A stretch of 64,000 bases of DNA from Euryarchaeota archaeon UBA103 (GTDB taxonomy: Archaea; Thermoplasmatota; Poseidoniia; Poseidoniales; Thalassarchaeaceae). Where the stretch lies: positions 17,491 through 81,490 of the forward strand of contig DAYH01000030.1 in NCBI GenBank assembly GCA_002506825.1. The letters run 5' to 3'. The notes beneath the pieces are model-generated. The model saw only the letters and a program-made list of their open reading frames with translations. It searched no databases and was not told the origin of the DNA. The position numbers were made by a program, and so were the translations under genes. The number at the start of each line of letters is the position of its first letter. Position 1 is the first letter of the stretch. This document shows, piece after piece, positions 10,801-18,248 of the stretch.

Positions 10801-13788
10801 GTACCCTCCAGAAAATCCTGTTACCTTCCTCACGGGGATATCCACCATCCTAAGCATTACAGCAAAGAGAGAGGTGAATTGATCACAGCTTCCTTCGAAT
10901 GAGTTATTTAACATCCAAAATGATAAATCAGACTCAAGACCAGAGCTTAGCGGAGTGGTACCGTTGTTATTCCTGAGGAATGTGTATGTATCATTACCGT
11001 TAATTAAGAAATCTTGAATCGCAGTGACTTTATCCCATGCAGTTAACGCGCCTGATTCATTTATGACAGACTGGGAAGTACTTGAAACTAAATCGCGTAC
11101 TCCCCTCGCGAAGAAATCAGGAGGATCGGTCGCGTAGTCGGTTCCCGTAAATGCAGTAGAGTTGTCCCTAACTGCCTGAGTGATATTTACTTGCGGAGTG
11201 GTGATAAACATTGTATCGATTGAAGAACCATCTACAATTATGTCCCTTGTGAAGTTAGAAAAATTCAATCCTGCAGTTGGATCGGTCCAACCTGTGAAAT
11301 TAACTGTATTATGAGGAAGAATAAGCTCATCCCCGACATCAGCCACTCCTGGCCCCCTGTAACTTATCTCCCATCCCATTAGGGTTGAATTATCCCAGAA
11401 TTGCTGATCGGAGACTCCTTGTGTGGTCGAGAAACCGGGAGCCATTTCGGTATTGCCTACAAGAGAGGTATTAACGCCCCATGATATTCCCGTGTATTTG
11501 TCGTACGTGTGCCATCTCCAGTAGATTGTATTCTCAGGATCTAGAATAGACGATTGATTAGTGGCATAGAGATACATGGAGTTAGGAGAAATGTCATCTG
11601 ATGGGTCCCAAGGGTTGTTTGGGGAGTCTTCGCACTGCCCGTCCCAGTAGTCGGAAGTACACTCTTGACCGTCGGGAATACCTCCTCCGTCAGTATCAGG
11701 ATCTCTCCAATCGGTCCCTGTTGAGTTTTCGATTGTATCGGGTATTCCATCTCCATCCGTATCGACGGGGTTTCTGTCATCATTGGGGTTGTCCTGGGGA
11801 TTAGTTCCGTCAATATACTCTTGGAAATCTGTGACTCCTCCGTTATCGGTATCTGATAAATTCCACAGAGTGAAATAGGTATCGTTAGTGAAATTGCCCC
11901 CTAGCCCTGGAAATAAAACTATACAGCCTGTCGTATTTTCAAAGTAATTATTCAATCCATCTCCATCTGAGTCAAGAAAGTTTTCACATGGATCAAGTGG
12001 ATTGGTGCCATTCAGAATCTCATCTAAATCATCCACTCCGTCAGAGTCGGTATCTATCAGATTTGGATTGGTGGGAAATCCCCATGTAGAAAGATACTCT
12101 TCCCAATCCGCAAGCCCATCACCGTCTGAGTCAGAGTAGTCATCATCACAAACTGGATCGTTGACAGCTCCCACGGTAGCGTTCCAGCACCAAGAGAAAT
12201 TAGTGAAGAGAACAGTGGAGGTATTGGCTGGCAAATCTACATTGACGCTTCTCAGTACATCCGAATCTATGCTTTCGTACCTGAACTCCACGAGAGTTCC
12301 ATTTGACTGGACGTAGTATGCCATAGGGGCATCTGTCTGTCTCCAATCGATCGGTGATTGATCTAAATCCGAGGTTGTGTTGAGCGTCAAGGATGATGTT
12401 ACGGCATCCCATGCTACTATCTGGAGTGTTAGCTCCTGTCCCGATAAGCAAGGATCCGTATTGTGGAAAGGCAGATTTTCGTCTCCATCAGATACCCCTC
12501 CTCCGTCTGTATCGAAAACGTTCCATAGAGTACATGTCATATTCTCTTCCCAATTCTGAATACCGTCTCCGTCGAAGTCTCCTGCATCCTCTATCCTAGT
12601 TGGATCGGTTTCATTCATGTCCACTATTCCGTTGCCATTGAGGTCTTCTTCACCATCATCGAATTGATCTCCATCGGTGTTGTTACTTCTTGGATCGCTA
12701 GCTTGAGGCGGGTCTCCATATTGGCCATTTACCTCGACTCCGTCATCAATACCATCAGAGTCCGTATCGGGAGAAGTGGGGTCCGTGAGAAGTATCAAGG
12801 CCTCGTATGAATCATTGAGTCCGTCTCCATCTGTGTCGTTTGACTGCGGGTCTGTAGATGTGATGCCATCTACTTCTGCTGTTAGAAATTGGCATCCCCC
12901 GGGGCCCAAGGACAATACGGGATTGCAAGGCGATTCGGTAGCAGTCATAGCAAGTGGCCCTGGCCTAAAATACTGTGTAGGCGGAGTCGTGGAGCCATTT
13001 CTAGTGCCCCATGCTGGATTGACATACTCCTTCAGATTGATCAGTCCATCACCGTCTGGATCTCCAAAAGTACCGTCCATATTGCTGTTTGATGTCGGAT
13101 CTAATCCATTTGCGGCCTCCCACCCATCTGGCATACCATCACCATCGGTATCCCATCCATCTGGGTCCTCGTCTGATACTCCATCGCCATCATCATCATC
13201 GCTGGAGCAGTTTGCATCACCATCCCCGTCCCCATCGAAGTTATCCACCATTCCGTCTTTGTCGTCGTCGAATGTGTTGAAGCAGATATTTCCCCTGGGG
13301 TCCTCGTCGGCGCCATCAGAATTCAACCCCTGAATGAGTTGCATGGCACTTTCCTCGTCCCAATCTCTGACAGGCACGGTACCATTCCACCAAACTCCAT
13401 TGTCTAGTACATTGGGAGTTAACGGCGAATCCCAGCCATTGGGGATGGAATACTGATACTCATTGAGGTTAGTGAAAGCATCTCCATCTGGATCTCCAGT
13501 AGAGCCATTATCTCCGTTTTGAGACAGGGGATTCAATCCGTACTGCCATTCCCATCCATCTGGAAGTCCATCGTTATCTGAGTCCCAGTCTTGCGGCTGT
13601 GTGTTGATGTAGAATTCTAAGCCGTAGGATAGTCCGTCTCCATCTTGATCGGATGAAGCTAGGGCCTCCCATGCACTGAACTCCAATGCTGAATAAGAAG
13701 ACAAAAGCATCAGCAAGGAGAATACGAACGCGGAACGTTGTTTTCTGGTTCTCATCGCATCTTTTGAAAGAATCACGATAGAGCCCAT
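4837..13788 (-). CDS. Giant cell-surface protein: Ca-binding repeats, transglutaminase-like core, Ig-like modules, DUF4129-like tail
   Basis: About 2983 residues from the ATG at 13788, which has GAGGTGA six bases upstream; a GTG at 13797 lies inside that ribosome site and is unlikely. A signal/anchor helix (about 20-37) is followed by some 680 residues of thrombospondin type 3-like repeats rich in DxDxDG (about 47-730), expected to bind calcium. A transglutaminase-like domain covers about 880-1040: Cys968 in GSCDQFTSLFAVMLR is kept, but the HAW histidine position is Ser1010 (FSSWVEV) and the catalytic Asp position is Glu1034 (WIPFEACP). About 1050-2810 are repeated beta-rich modules with Big/CARDB-like GxxF...DxNG phrasing and many N-glycosylation sequons. 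One membrane helix (about 2833-2855), a KKKK stop, and a cytosolic DUF4129-like domain (about 2868-2965) follow. The transglutaminase plus DUF4129 pairing recalls bacterial TgpA. Probably exported, anchored, and a sensor, adhesin or scaffold; enzymatic activity is doubtful. Confidence 0.85.
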   Translation of the reverse strand: MGSIVILSKDAMRTRKQRSAFVFSLLMLLSSYSALEFSAWEALASSDQDGDGLSYGLEFYINTQPQDWDSDNDGLPDGWEWQYGLNPLSQNGDNGSTGDPDGDAFTNLNEYQYSIPNGWDSPLTPNVLDNGVWWNGTVPVRDWDEESAMQLIQGLNSDGADEDPRGNICFNTFDDDKDGMVDNFDGDGDGDANCSSDDDDGDGVSDEDPDGWDTDGDGMPDGWEAANGLDPTSNSNMDGTFGDPDGDGLINLKEYVNPAWGTRNGSTTPPTQYFRPGPLAMTATESPCNPVLSLGPGGCQFLTAEVDGITSTDPQSNDTDGDGLNDSYEALILLTDPTSPDTDSDGIDDGVEVNGQYGDPPQASDPRSNNTDGDQFDDGEEDLNGNGIVDMNETDPTRIEDAGDFDGDGIQNWEENMTCTLWNVFDTDGGGVSDGDENLPFHNTDPCLSGQELTLQIVAWDAVTSSLTLNTTSDLDQSPIDWRQTDAPMAYYVQSNGTLVEFRYESIDSDVLRSVNVDLPANTSTVLFTNFSWCWNATVGAVNDPVCDDDYSDSDGDGLADWEEYLSTWGFPTNPNLIDTDSDGVDDLDEILNGTNPLDPCENFLDSDGDGLNNYFENTTGCIVLFPGLGGNFTNDTYFTLWNLSDTDNGGVTDFQEYIDGTNPQDNPNDDRNPVDTDGDGIPDTIENSTGTDWRDPDTDGGGIPDGQECTSDYWDGQCEDSPNNPWDPSDDISPNSMYLYATNQSSILDPENTIYWRWHTYDKYTGISWGVNTSLVGNTEMAPGFSTTQGVSDQQFWDNSTLMGWEISYRGPGVADVGDELILPHNTVNFTGWTDPTAGLNFSNFTRDIIVDGSSIDTMFITTPQVNITQAVRDNSTAFTGTDYATDPPDFFARGVRDLVSSTSQSVINESGALTAWDKVTAIQDFLINGNDTYTFLRNNNGTTPLSSGLESDLSFWMLNNSFEGSCDQFTSLFAVMLRMVDIPVRKVTGFSGGYWNGEAFEVYGKDFSSWVEVHLQTNQNLGNADLGWIPFEACPAMSLVEVTNESWGPLWLDRDLSGQSIWMNGTLRFTDNQTSVEGVGVEMYLIESNMTDQIPGLAAVSQHLVGTAVTDSNGSFNITGMPSEAVNPGNASLVVMTKSLGYVGYQGIFSDWNVNITDDITLSLSEPQPVTEPKLGIGVNTTITGSVSLENNPYNDISLIDSMQVLMNYTTSQDGPVSLISSIGPGGYFEFSVLINESEQEGLISATLDYTGWHQYDLNNASGPVFHIRPSSETINLNLTQAPNLTISLEGQGLNDTLLEINRPIYLNGTALSKSEVPESLNGTLTLQMRRSGTNAPFQTLNSWYLNDSDWLSSPGQFAVNWTFLDSEVPIPAGLVEIRYQYLADQLFAKDETTVVDQHGIKSYIVFNYTMAPSPKGSTTDILVSLSDHTGAEITSFPGLFSLSVNGTDVWNDSNPDVPKIVTSWAPSNLTLAGDYPWVLSYNGSTWISPNQTSDTVRIQGRASPIFNLGTEWVPMGNTTWISGSVTDSDLNSTVLGNNTSASLFLDVPSSLPPGPDGNPLPPDRYTLGSTWLDTTSGQYNISFSMPSGIGSGVYQAVLVLDFVKNSPGGIPYFFDPAIENTLDIGIQTMFDVQTTNTSAIVVAGENLSASATVRDLESNERLSNATVEIYFDWGGSLEQLMNISVTGNDGVVEFQSLIPSDAPPGYYDVLILAPDDLTDSLDTPDAGRWLANQSYMNLTVQVSSSVRIDNSPLPEVTAGQSFLVTGKVMDSFDVNRTVSGPVSIEVFFLNDPSEKLISGFATSPNGTFSVSVPTDPLGDGISNGLKTVVISVENGSSPFYLTGTGSESVLVRGVVQFIDRVPLINTIVDRGSSISFGAKFVESSNNDREISGMSVAAKFHDTWMSTETSSNSGGYVNFSFDVPHSHPLGAISVMLMFNGSNGTESLHTSFTFINTIIVRSPTSISFSPITANPTAGDFMDVSGNLTSSNGSGIVDRNGNPLSPSLTFLIDNVSTGFSVSGGAVDPNGSWSARIFLEMSFPRGTHNISATYTPTVNYYSSSSSNGSFDSRGFSMISIINPTDLDPNARTVRGDPSDLNISIMDNAGENVGNVEVKILVDGLQTWSGFTDSNGLINTSLATDSNRNPGPMTVTAVFDGINGTTGLSGDQTWTRIIILAPTVIEVADISGSAVAGEQVIFRGTLLDEHGLPLLEDGSPKGGVVHLSIDGIDVGPLYIDISNSSSGTWQITYDLPLDMDYGQHTFSIEFLGGFTWVDPMGQGDSLNPEYYLSSITTTPFNVTQTSQVVLTTPQGEIDRNELLLIEGILTDGAGRPLPNRSLDAYMNGQMLTSLNVDANGSFSLFFPVPSDMPLGPREVTLSFEGEEFILGSNSTTIFTVFSPTVLTVEDPEPIAVGDELNLRGTVRDNLPDGWLSNHSLQIFVDGILIGTTVTEEDGSWHLSWVVSEFLDVGVHPVTVISPDQGYYRQTSVETNLTIAYHTTITLNVENSVATRGGMWNFSGRLYDSDTSGSPGLENRNISFILDGNEILVVTTGIDGTFSFTHELGYSISRGAHLVSVSFYGEELYLPDSTNTTVFSRADINVEILLISDEVVRGDETRPITVRGRVLEIGGDGNTMEEMEMSLLWEGSLEPNAIITWDQATGQFLITSNAKTYMPPGNSVFTIEVDPDAERFLNGASLEFDLQILVSVDFEFIPDVLFIERGQTKISGKINVTASDDNRAPPVEGVSITARLTNDTNTLFTVVGMTDENGIFNYQFESFHEEHSFWDRDFWGELNMEFSSDSDIIDPVNATQLAQFSEVEINYQAEASDSLLRPAILSIILVAFMIGVSALVVSIRKKKKAAIDELAGVFSYTAELLAAGDEVREAIFNCYEGLCKILMSRGFLRRDFETVREFEMAIRSALPISEQALLSLDRIFEEARYSSHVLGDQHRESAQMALNSVLQEIDQLEEVPIRSKGKIIED

Positions 13789-13865
13789 GCTACTCACCTC
13801 TACCTAGGGCGGAAAGTAGGGCTCTTAAGAGGAATGGAGCGTCGTTCGGACACTGCCTCATTCTA

Positions 13866-16829
13866 TTAGACGAGTTCAATGTCGTCATCACCATACACAT
13901 CTTCCTCATCTTCCTCTTCCTCTTCCAAGGAAACCACTGGTGCAGGTATGTCATCTATGTCTTCTGAATCTTCTTCGGAGGCATCAGAAATAGCATCTAA
14001 GTATGCCATATGTGACCTCCACCTTCGGCGATTCAAGGCCGATTGTGTTCCGGCTATTAGTAACATGACAGCTATGATTCCAACGACATAAGTTGACAGT
14101 CTAGGATGAGTGAACTCATTCACTAGACGTTCCAAGAGAGAATCGATTCCAATCGTCATTATGACCGTTGCCTTAGCAGTAGAATCGTCAGGCCAACTTT
14201 GATCCGTATCGAAGGGAGTAGCAGTAACCATTATGCTTGAAGAGTCGCCATTATTGGAGGACTCTGGAACAGTGACCTCTAGGACGAATGTGACCTCATC
14301 AAATGCTTCCAAAACCACCAGTACCGAACCAGAGGGGCCATCAATCTCAACATTCCATGAAGAAGAGTCCGATTCGGCTTCAAGGAGAATGGTAAGTGGA
14401 CTGTTTCCTAGGTTCTTCACCTTCATCTGAATCTCTACCGTGTCCCCGGGAGAGAGGAGCCTGTTGGGCGAAACCTGTACAATCTCAAGTGAAGGTTCAT
14501 CAGAGTCTATTTCGAATACCATCGGAAGATCGAAATATCTAGGATCTTCATCCGGAGTATCCTCTACTACTCGTAAGTAGACTGTATGATTTCCAAACTC
14601 AACTTGACTGGTCAGGGTGATAGTAACAAAAACCTCGGTTTCATCACCAGGAGCTAACGAAACCCTGGGAACGGCATTTCCTGAGTCGTCCTCAATTCTG
14701 AACTGCCATTGCCCGTAGGCCGCGTTACGATCGGTATTCTCCTCCAGAGATGCTGGATTCTGAATTCTCCACCATGTGGCCGACTCTCCCGATGTCATTG
14801 TGTTGGTGATCTTGGCCCTCAAGGCGACTTCAGCATTTCCCGAACCGGGTGAACAAAGAGAAACTGTGATATAGCCAAGTGGGGAACCATCGCAGTCATA
14901 GGAAACCTCTGCCCTAATGCCAAATGTCCTCTGAATTGTGAATTCGATAGTAGAAGATAGATTACTCTGGCCGGTACTTACGACCTCCAATTCAACAGTA
15001 CCTATGTCAGGATCTAGCCTATCCGACGATGGTTTTACTAAAATCCTGAGAGTCTGTGTCTGATGCCTATCGAGAAGGGAGGTATGAAAAGTTCCGTCTC
15101 CATCATCCTCTAGAATCCTCTCTCCAGTGTCATTATCATATACCTGGATAATGGCCTTGGCCCTCTGGAGAACGTCAATCTTAAATTCGTCTGCATCAAA
15201 ACCAGTATTGAATATCTCCATAAGAAAAGGCGTGAACTGGTCGTAGTCAACATAGCTGTTAGCGGAAGCATCAAAGTCGTCTGGTCTTGAAGAATTGGCA
15301 ACTGCTATTTCATGATCTTCAGACCATATTGAAACTTGAGGAGGCTGGAACACATCCATCTTCTTGAGGTCTATCTGTAGCGTGTCCTGATGAACAACCT
15401 GTAAGACCCCATCAACCTCTGCCTCTGCTACAGCCCTGATGTCAATGGAACTGGGAGCACCTGTAAGATCCTCAGGCGCGGTCAATGTGAGAATGGGATT
15501 GAGTATGTCCCCACCAGAGTTTAGAGTATAGCCTCCTGGCGAGTCGAACTCTATCAACCATGAGCTGGGGAAATTTGTCAGTACTTCAAGCTCTACATCC
15601 ATAGATTTGGTCGAATCGCCCCTATGTACCATCTGAAGAGGGACTGGTGTGGTCTGCTCAGGGGCGATATACTCTGTTGACCTGTCTTGCCTATGATTCA
15701 GTGCCACTCCCCACTGTTCCATATTTACCGGTTCGTGCTCAACTATCACACTGTTACCCTGTATATCTGAAACTTCGAGCTCTACCGTATATTCACCAGA
15801 GGGTATGCCGCTGGGATACGACCAAAGATACTCTCCGAAGATACCTTGGCTGGTATCCTCAATATCTTCATCGTCCTCGTCAATGACATGATCAATTCTG
15901 TAGATCCCGTTTGGATCCCTCATAAGTAGTCTAACTGAGTCGACGTCGTACCTTCCGAAGCTACTTTTCACATCGAACGAGAATTGCATTACCCTTTCTG
16001 ACAGGATATCATTAGGATACCAATCAAGTTCGGCACCCTCAGCCAGTTCCGCACCCTCTCTTTGCAATAAAACCAAGCTATTGGCAATCGCATTAGCCTC
16101 AATTTCCAAAGTACTGAATCTCTCATCGCCATCTATTTCGTTCCACGCGACCTCGGCCTCACAGCTAGAAGAGCCCCCCCACGGGCTTCCTCCTCCGCTA
16201 TCGCAACCAGACATATCAGCATCGATGATTAATTCCAAGCGTTCATCTTTGTCTATAGTGAATGTCTCGTCGCCTCCGATATCGATTTCAAAAGTTTCAT
16301 GATCGAAACTACAACTTTGGGTGAGGCCTGGGTTACAGGCTTCTGATGACCAAGACGCTGATCCGACCTGTGATCCTGATGCTTTGAGGGTGAGTGTCCA
16401 GTCAACTGTGGCAGTATCGGGACCCGTGGACCTCAGAAATATCCCAATTGGGAGATAGTATGAGCCAGATCCTGATCCATGGTTAGGCCTACCAGCAACC
16501 TCGAGGCTGGAAAGCATTGGACTGGTCTTGAATTCAATACTGCTACTTAGAGCGCTCATGGACTCCTGTCCACCGGATTCGGGAACTTGTGTAGTGATGA
16601 ATCCATCTCCGCCTGCAGAGGAATTTTGGGATGCGATATACATTGTGTAAAGATTCATTTGAACGTCGGATGAGACGCCATAATTGGTAGTCTCAGATAG
16701 CTCACTATTGGAAACAGTAGATGCCGCATAGGGAATAAGGAGCACTAGGCATAGGGCCAGTGCTATCGCCTTACTCCTAAGAGCGTAGTTCGCTATACTC
16801 CTCCCTTGCACGGTTAAGCGCCCATACAA
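13866..16829 (-). CDS. Secreted, membrane-anchored surface protein with CARDB/NEW3-like domains
   Basis: Up to 987 residues. A signal peptide (hydrophobic about 20-37, LALCLVLLIPYAAS) is followed by an all-beta extracellular region. Repeated modules such as DGVLQVVHQDTLQI and NRLLSPGDTVEIQMKVKNLGNSPL (about 790-890) are of the CARDB / alpha-galactosidase NEW3 type. A single membrane helix near 915-935 and a very acidic cytosolic tail (EEEEEDEEDVYGDDDIELV) finish it. Topology therefore mirrors the giant neighbour, which starts 78 bases downstream on the same strand, so the two probably form one surface unit. The start is uncertain: TTG at 16829 and GTG at 16811 lack ribosome sites, whereas GGGAGG stands just before an in-frame ATA at 16796. 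No enzyme motif was found. Confidence 0.75.
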   Translation of the reverse strand: MYGRLTVQGRSIANYALRSKAIALALCLVLLIPYAASTVSNSELSETTNYGVSSDVQMNLYTMYIASQNSSAGGDGFITTQVPESGGQESMSALSSSIEFKTSPMLSSLEVAGRPNHGSGSGSYYLPIGIFLRSTGPDTATVDWTLTLKASGSQVGSASWSSEACNPGLTQSCSFDHETFEIDIGGDETFTIDKDERLELIIDADMSGCDSGGGSPWGGSSSCEAEVAWNEIDGDERFSTLEIEANAIANSLVLLQREGAELAEGAELDWYPNDILSERVMQFSFDVKSSFGRYDVDSVRLLMRDPNGIYRIDHVIDEDDEDIEDTSQGIFGEYLWSYPSGIPSGEYTVELEVSDIQGNSVIVEHEPVNMEQWGVALNHRQDRSTEYIAPEQTTPVPLQMVHRGDSTKSMDVELEVLTNFPSSWLIEFDSPGGYTLNSGGDILNPILTLTAPEDLTGAPSSIDIRAVAEAEVDGVLQVVHQDTLQIDLKKMDVFQPPQVSIWSEDHEIAVANSSRPDDFDASANSYVDYDQFTPFLMEIFNTGFDADEFKIDVLQRAKAIIQVYDNDTGERILEDDGDGTFHTSLLDRHQTQTLRILVKPSSDRLDPDIGTVELEVVSTGQSNLSSTIEFTIQRTFGIRAEVSYDCDGSPLGYITVSLCSPGSGNAEVALRAKITNTMTSGESATWWRIQNPASLEENTDRNAAYGQWQFRIEDDSGNAVPRVSLAPGDETEVFVTITLTSQVEFGNHTVYLRVVEDTPDEDPRYFDLPMVFEIDSDEPSLEIVQVSPNRLLSPGDTVEIQMKVKNLGNSPLTILLEAESDSSSWNVEIDGPSGSVLVVLEAFDEVTFVLEVTVPESSNNGDSSSIMVTATPFDTDQSWPDDSTAKATVIMTIGIDSLLERLVNEFTHPRLSTYVVGIIAVMLLIAGTQSALNRRRWRSHMAYLDAISDASEEDSEDIDDIPAPVVSLEEEEEDEEDVYGDDDIELV

Positions 16830-16897
16830 GTGGCGTTAAAGCGTTCGTGCGACTTGGGCAACTGATACGTCAATTGTGAGGGTAGATAATATGGCCC

Positions 16898-16905
16898 AAA
16901 TATAG
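16898..16905 (+). promoter_or_regulatory. Possible TATA box for tRNA-Leu
   Basis: AAATATAG lies about 50 bases before the tRNA 5' end. This would give a short 5' leader removed by RNase P. The same A/T-rich area may also serve the divergent surface-protein gene through CATATTAT on the other strand. Tentative. Confidence 0.3.
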
Positions 16906-16952
16906 ACTTCGGGGCGCTCGATTCAAGGAGTATGACCCCCTCCTAGTGTCCA

Positions 16953-17038
16953 GCAGAGGTACCCGAGCTGGTCAAAGGGGCCGGACTTAAGCTCCGGTGC
17001 GTAGTGCTTCGCAGGTTCAAATCCTGCCCTCTGCACCA
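16953..17038 (+). tRNA. tRNA-Leu, anticodon UAA, CCA encoded
   Basis: Acceptor arms GCAGAGG (16953-16959) and CCTCTGC (17028-17034) pair perfectly, followed by discriminator A and an encoded CCA (17036-17038). The anticodon stem CCGGA/TCCGG encloses the loop CTTAAGC with anticodon TAA. A long variable arm (TGCGTAGTGCTTCGCA region) makes it a class II tRNA, and the T arm GCAGGTTCAAATCCTGC is canonical. No intron. The FolB stop codon on the other strand begins at the very next base. Confidence 0.97.
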
Positions 17039-17443
17039 TTATCTCTTTCTAGACATCTGACAGCCAAAATTTGCATCTCCTTCCAGAATATCCATCTTAG
17101 TGATTTTTACTGTAGCTTCGGAAACAGGCAGTGGGGCCAATAGTTTATTCAGTATTCTAGAACCCAGTGACTCGAGTAAGGAGACTCTTGTTTCTCGGAT
17201 TGAATCATCGATAGATTCCAACAAATATTCATAATTCACTACATCGGATATTTTGTCAGATTTAGGAGATTCTGAGTTGAGGATAATTACTTCAATATCA
17301 AAACGTAATTTTTGAGGCCTGCCTATCTCATGGGCATGAATTCCTATATCTACATCTCTGAATAATTCCCTTAGAAAAATCACGGTTCTCCCAGACCCAT
17401 AATCACTGTTGCGAAGGCCGGTTTCCTCTGAGTAGTGATCCAT
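17039..17443 (-). CDS. folB: Dihydroneopterin aldolase family protein (FolB)
   Basis: About 134 residues from the ATG at 17443, one base after the stop codon of the upstream SDR gene; a longer reading frame overlaps that gene and is unlikely. The fold signature of FolB is present: an opening beta strand (TVIFLRELFRDVDIGIHAHE), the following QKLRFDIEVI strand, the ISDVVNYEYLLESI helix, a central ESLGSRILNKLL helix, and the closing strand ATVKITKMD containing the lysine used in catalysis by the family. FolB cleaves 7,8-dihydroneopterin to 6-hydroxymethyl-dihydropterin plus glycolaldehyde in folate synthesis. Pairing with a pteridine-reductase-like SDR and the presence of folP at 48.8 kb support a bacterial-style folate route. 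Confidence 0.82.
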   Translation of the reverse strand: MDHYSEETGLRNSDYGSGRTVIFLRELFRDVDIGIHAHEIGRPQKLRFDIEVIILNSESPKSDKISDVVNYEYLLESIDDSIRETRVSLLESLGSRILNKLLAPLPVSEATVKITKMDILEGDANFGCQMSRKR

Positions 17444-17444
17444 C

Positions 17445-18206
17445 TTACTCCTCCGTCTCAAAGACGACGTCCCTGCTTCTAGATAGGAACCGTTCACCTG
17501 AATCAGCATAAATTATCTGCCCTGTTACTGACTTGGCAGATATCAAGTAGACAACTGCATCTGCAATGTCTGCGGCCGAGGGCCCTGATTGTAGAGGGGT
17601 TTGTGATTGCGCTTTCTGAAAACCTTCAATTGTTTGCTCGGGACTGGGCAAAGTATGGCCTGGTGCTACTGCATTGACCCTTACTGAAGGCGCCAGCCCC
17701 CTAGCCAATGTTTCAGTCAGTCCTGCCATTGCGAATCTAGATGCGGTGTATGAGAGATAGTCCGGATTTGGTTGAGAAATCTTCTGATCCAGAATGTTAA
17801 CTACCGAGCCAATAATTCCAGTGGGAAGTGTCCGGAATAGTTCTGAGATAAGTAGCGTGGGCGCTAAAGCATTGACTTGCATGTGACGATCCCAAGATTC
17901 TTTAGAAATATCCGAAATATCATCGAAGTTGAATAGGGATGCATTATTGACGATTCCAGATACTGGGCCGAGTTCACGACTGATTTCTCCAAACAATTTT
18001 GCAGGCATTGATTCATCGAATAGATCCCCTTGGAAAGAGGCGGCATTACCTCCTCTTGAGTTGATGGTTTCGACCAGATCAGACGCCTCATTTTCAGAGG
18101 AATTGTAATGTATTGCTACAGTAAATCCACACTCAGAAAGCCGTAAGCAAATCTCCCTTCCGATCCTTACTGCCCCACCAGTAACAAGTATGACAGCCGC
18201 ATCCAT
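17445..18206 (-). CDS. Short-chain dehydrogenase, pteridine reductase (PTR1/FolM)-like
   Basis: A 253-residue Rossmann-fold oxidoreductase. The start ATG at 18206 directly precedes ILVTGGAVRIGREIC; the TGGxxRIG form of the cofactor loop, with Arg, is typical of PTR1/FolM, which reduce pterins or dihydrofolate with NADPH. NNAS (about 87-90) follows. The active-site pattern YxxxK is altered to YTASR: the catalytic lysine is replaced by arginine. It is the first gene of a two-gene unit with folB, one base apart, so a role in making or recycling reduced pterins is likely. Because of the Lys to Arg change, activity or substrate may differ; a non-folate SDR role remains possible. Confidence 0.75.
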   Translation of the reverse strand: MDAAVILVTGGAVRIGREICLRLSECGFTVAIHYNSSENEASDLVETINSRGGNAASFQGDLFDESMPAKLFGEISRELGPVSGIVNNASLFNFDDISDISKESWDRHMQVNALAPTLLISELFRTLPTGIIGSVVNILDQKISQPNPDYLSYTASRFAMAGLTETLARGLAPSVRVNAVAPGHTLPSPEQTIEGFQKAQSQTPLQSGPSAADIADAVVYLISAKSVTGQIIYADSGERFLSRSRDVVFETEE

Positions 18207-18248
18207 GACCGTGCGAAGAGTTTCACTCCTATTACGGGTTGTATTGAA

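Noticed and set aside
12393..12599. Overlapping short plus-strand frames in the giant gene
   Set aside because: Shadow frames without independent support.
12776..13333. Long open frame on the plus strand opposite the giant surface gene
   Set aside because: It is a shadow of the Asp/Gly-rich calcium-binding repeats: the regular GAT/GAC-GGN pattern removes stop codons on the other strand, giving Ser/Pro-rich nonsense.
11600..13650. Possible tandem DNA repeat array
   Set aside because: Repetition is at protein level (DxDxDG units); the DNA copies differ in codons and spacing, so it is neither a CRISPR array nor a satellite.
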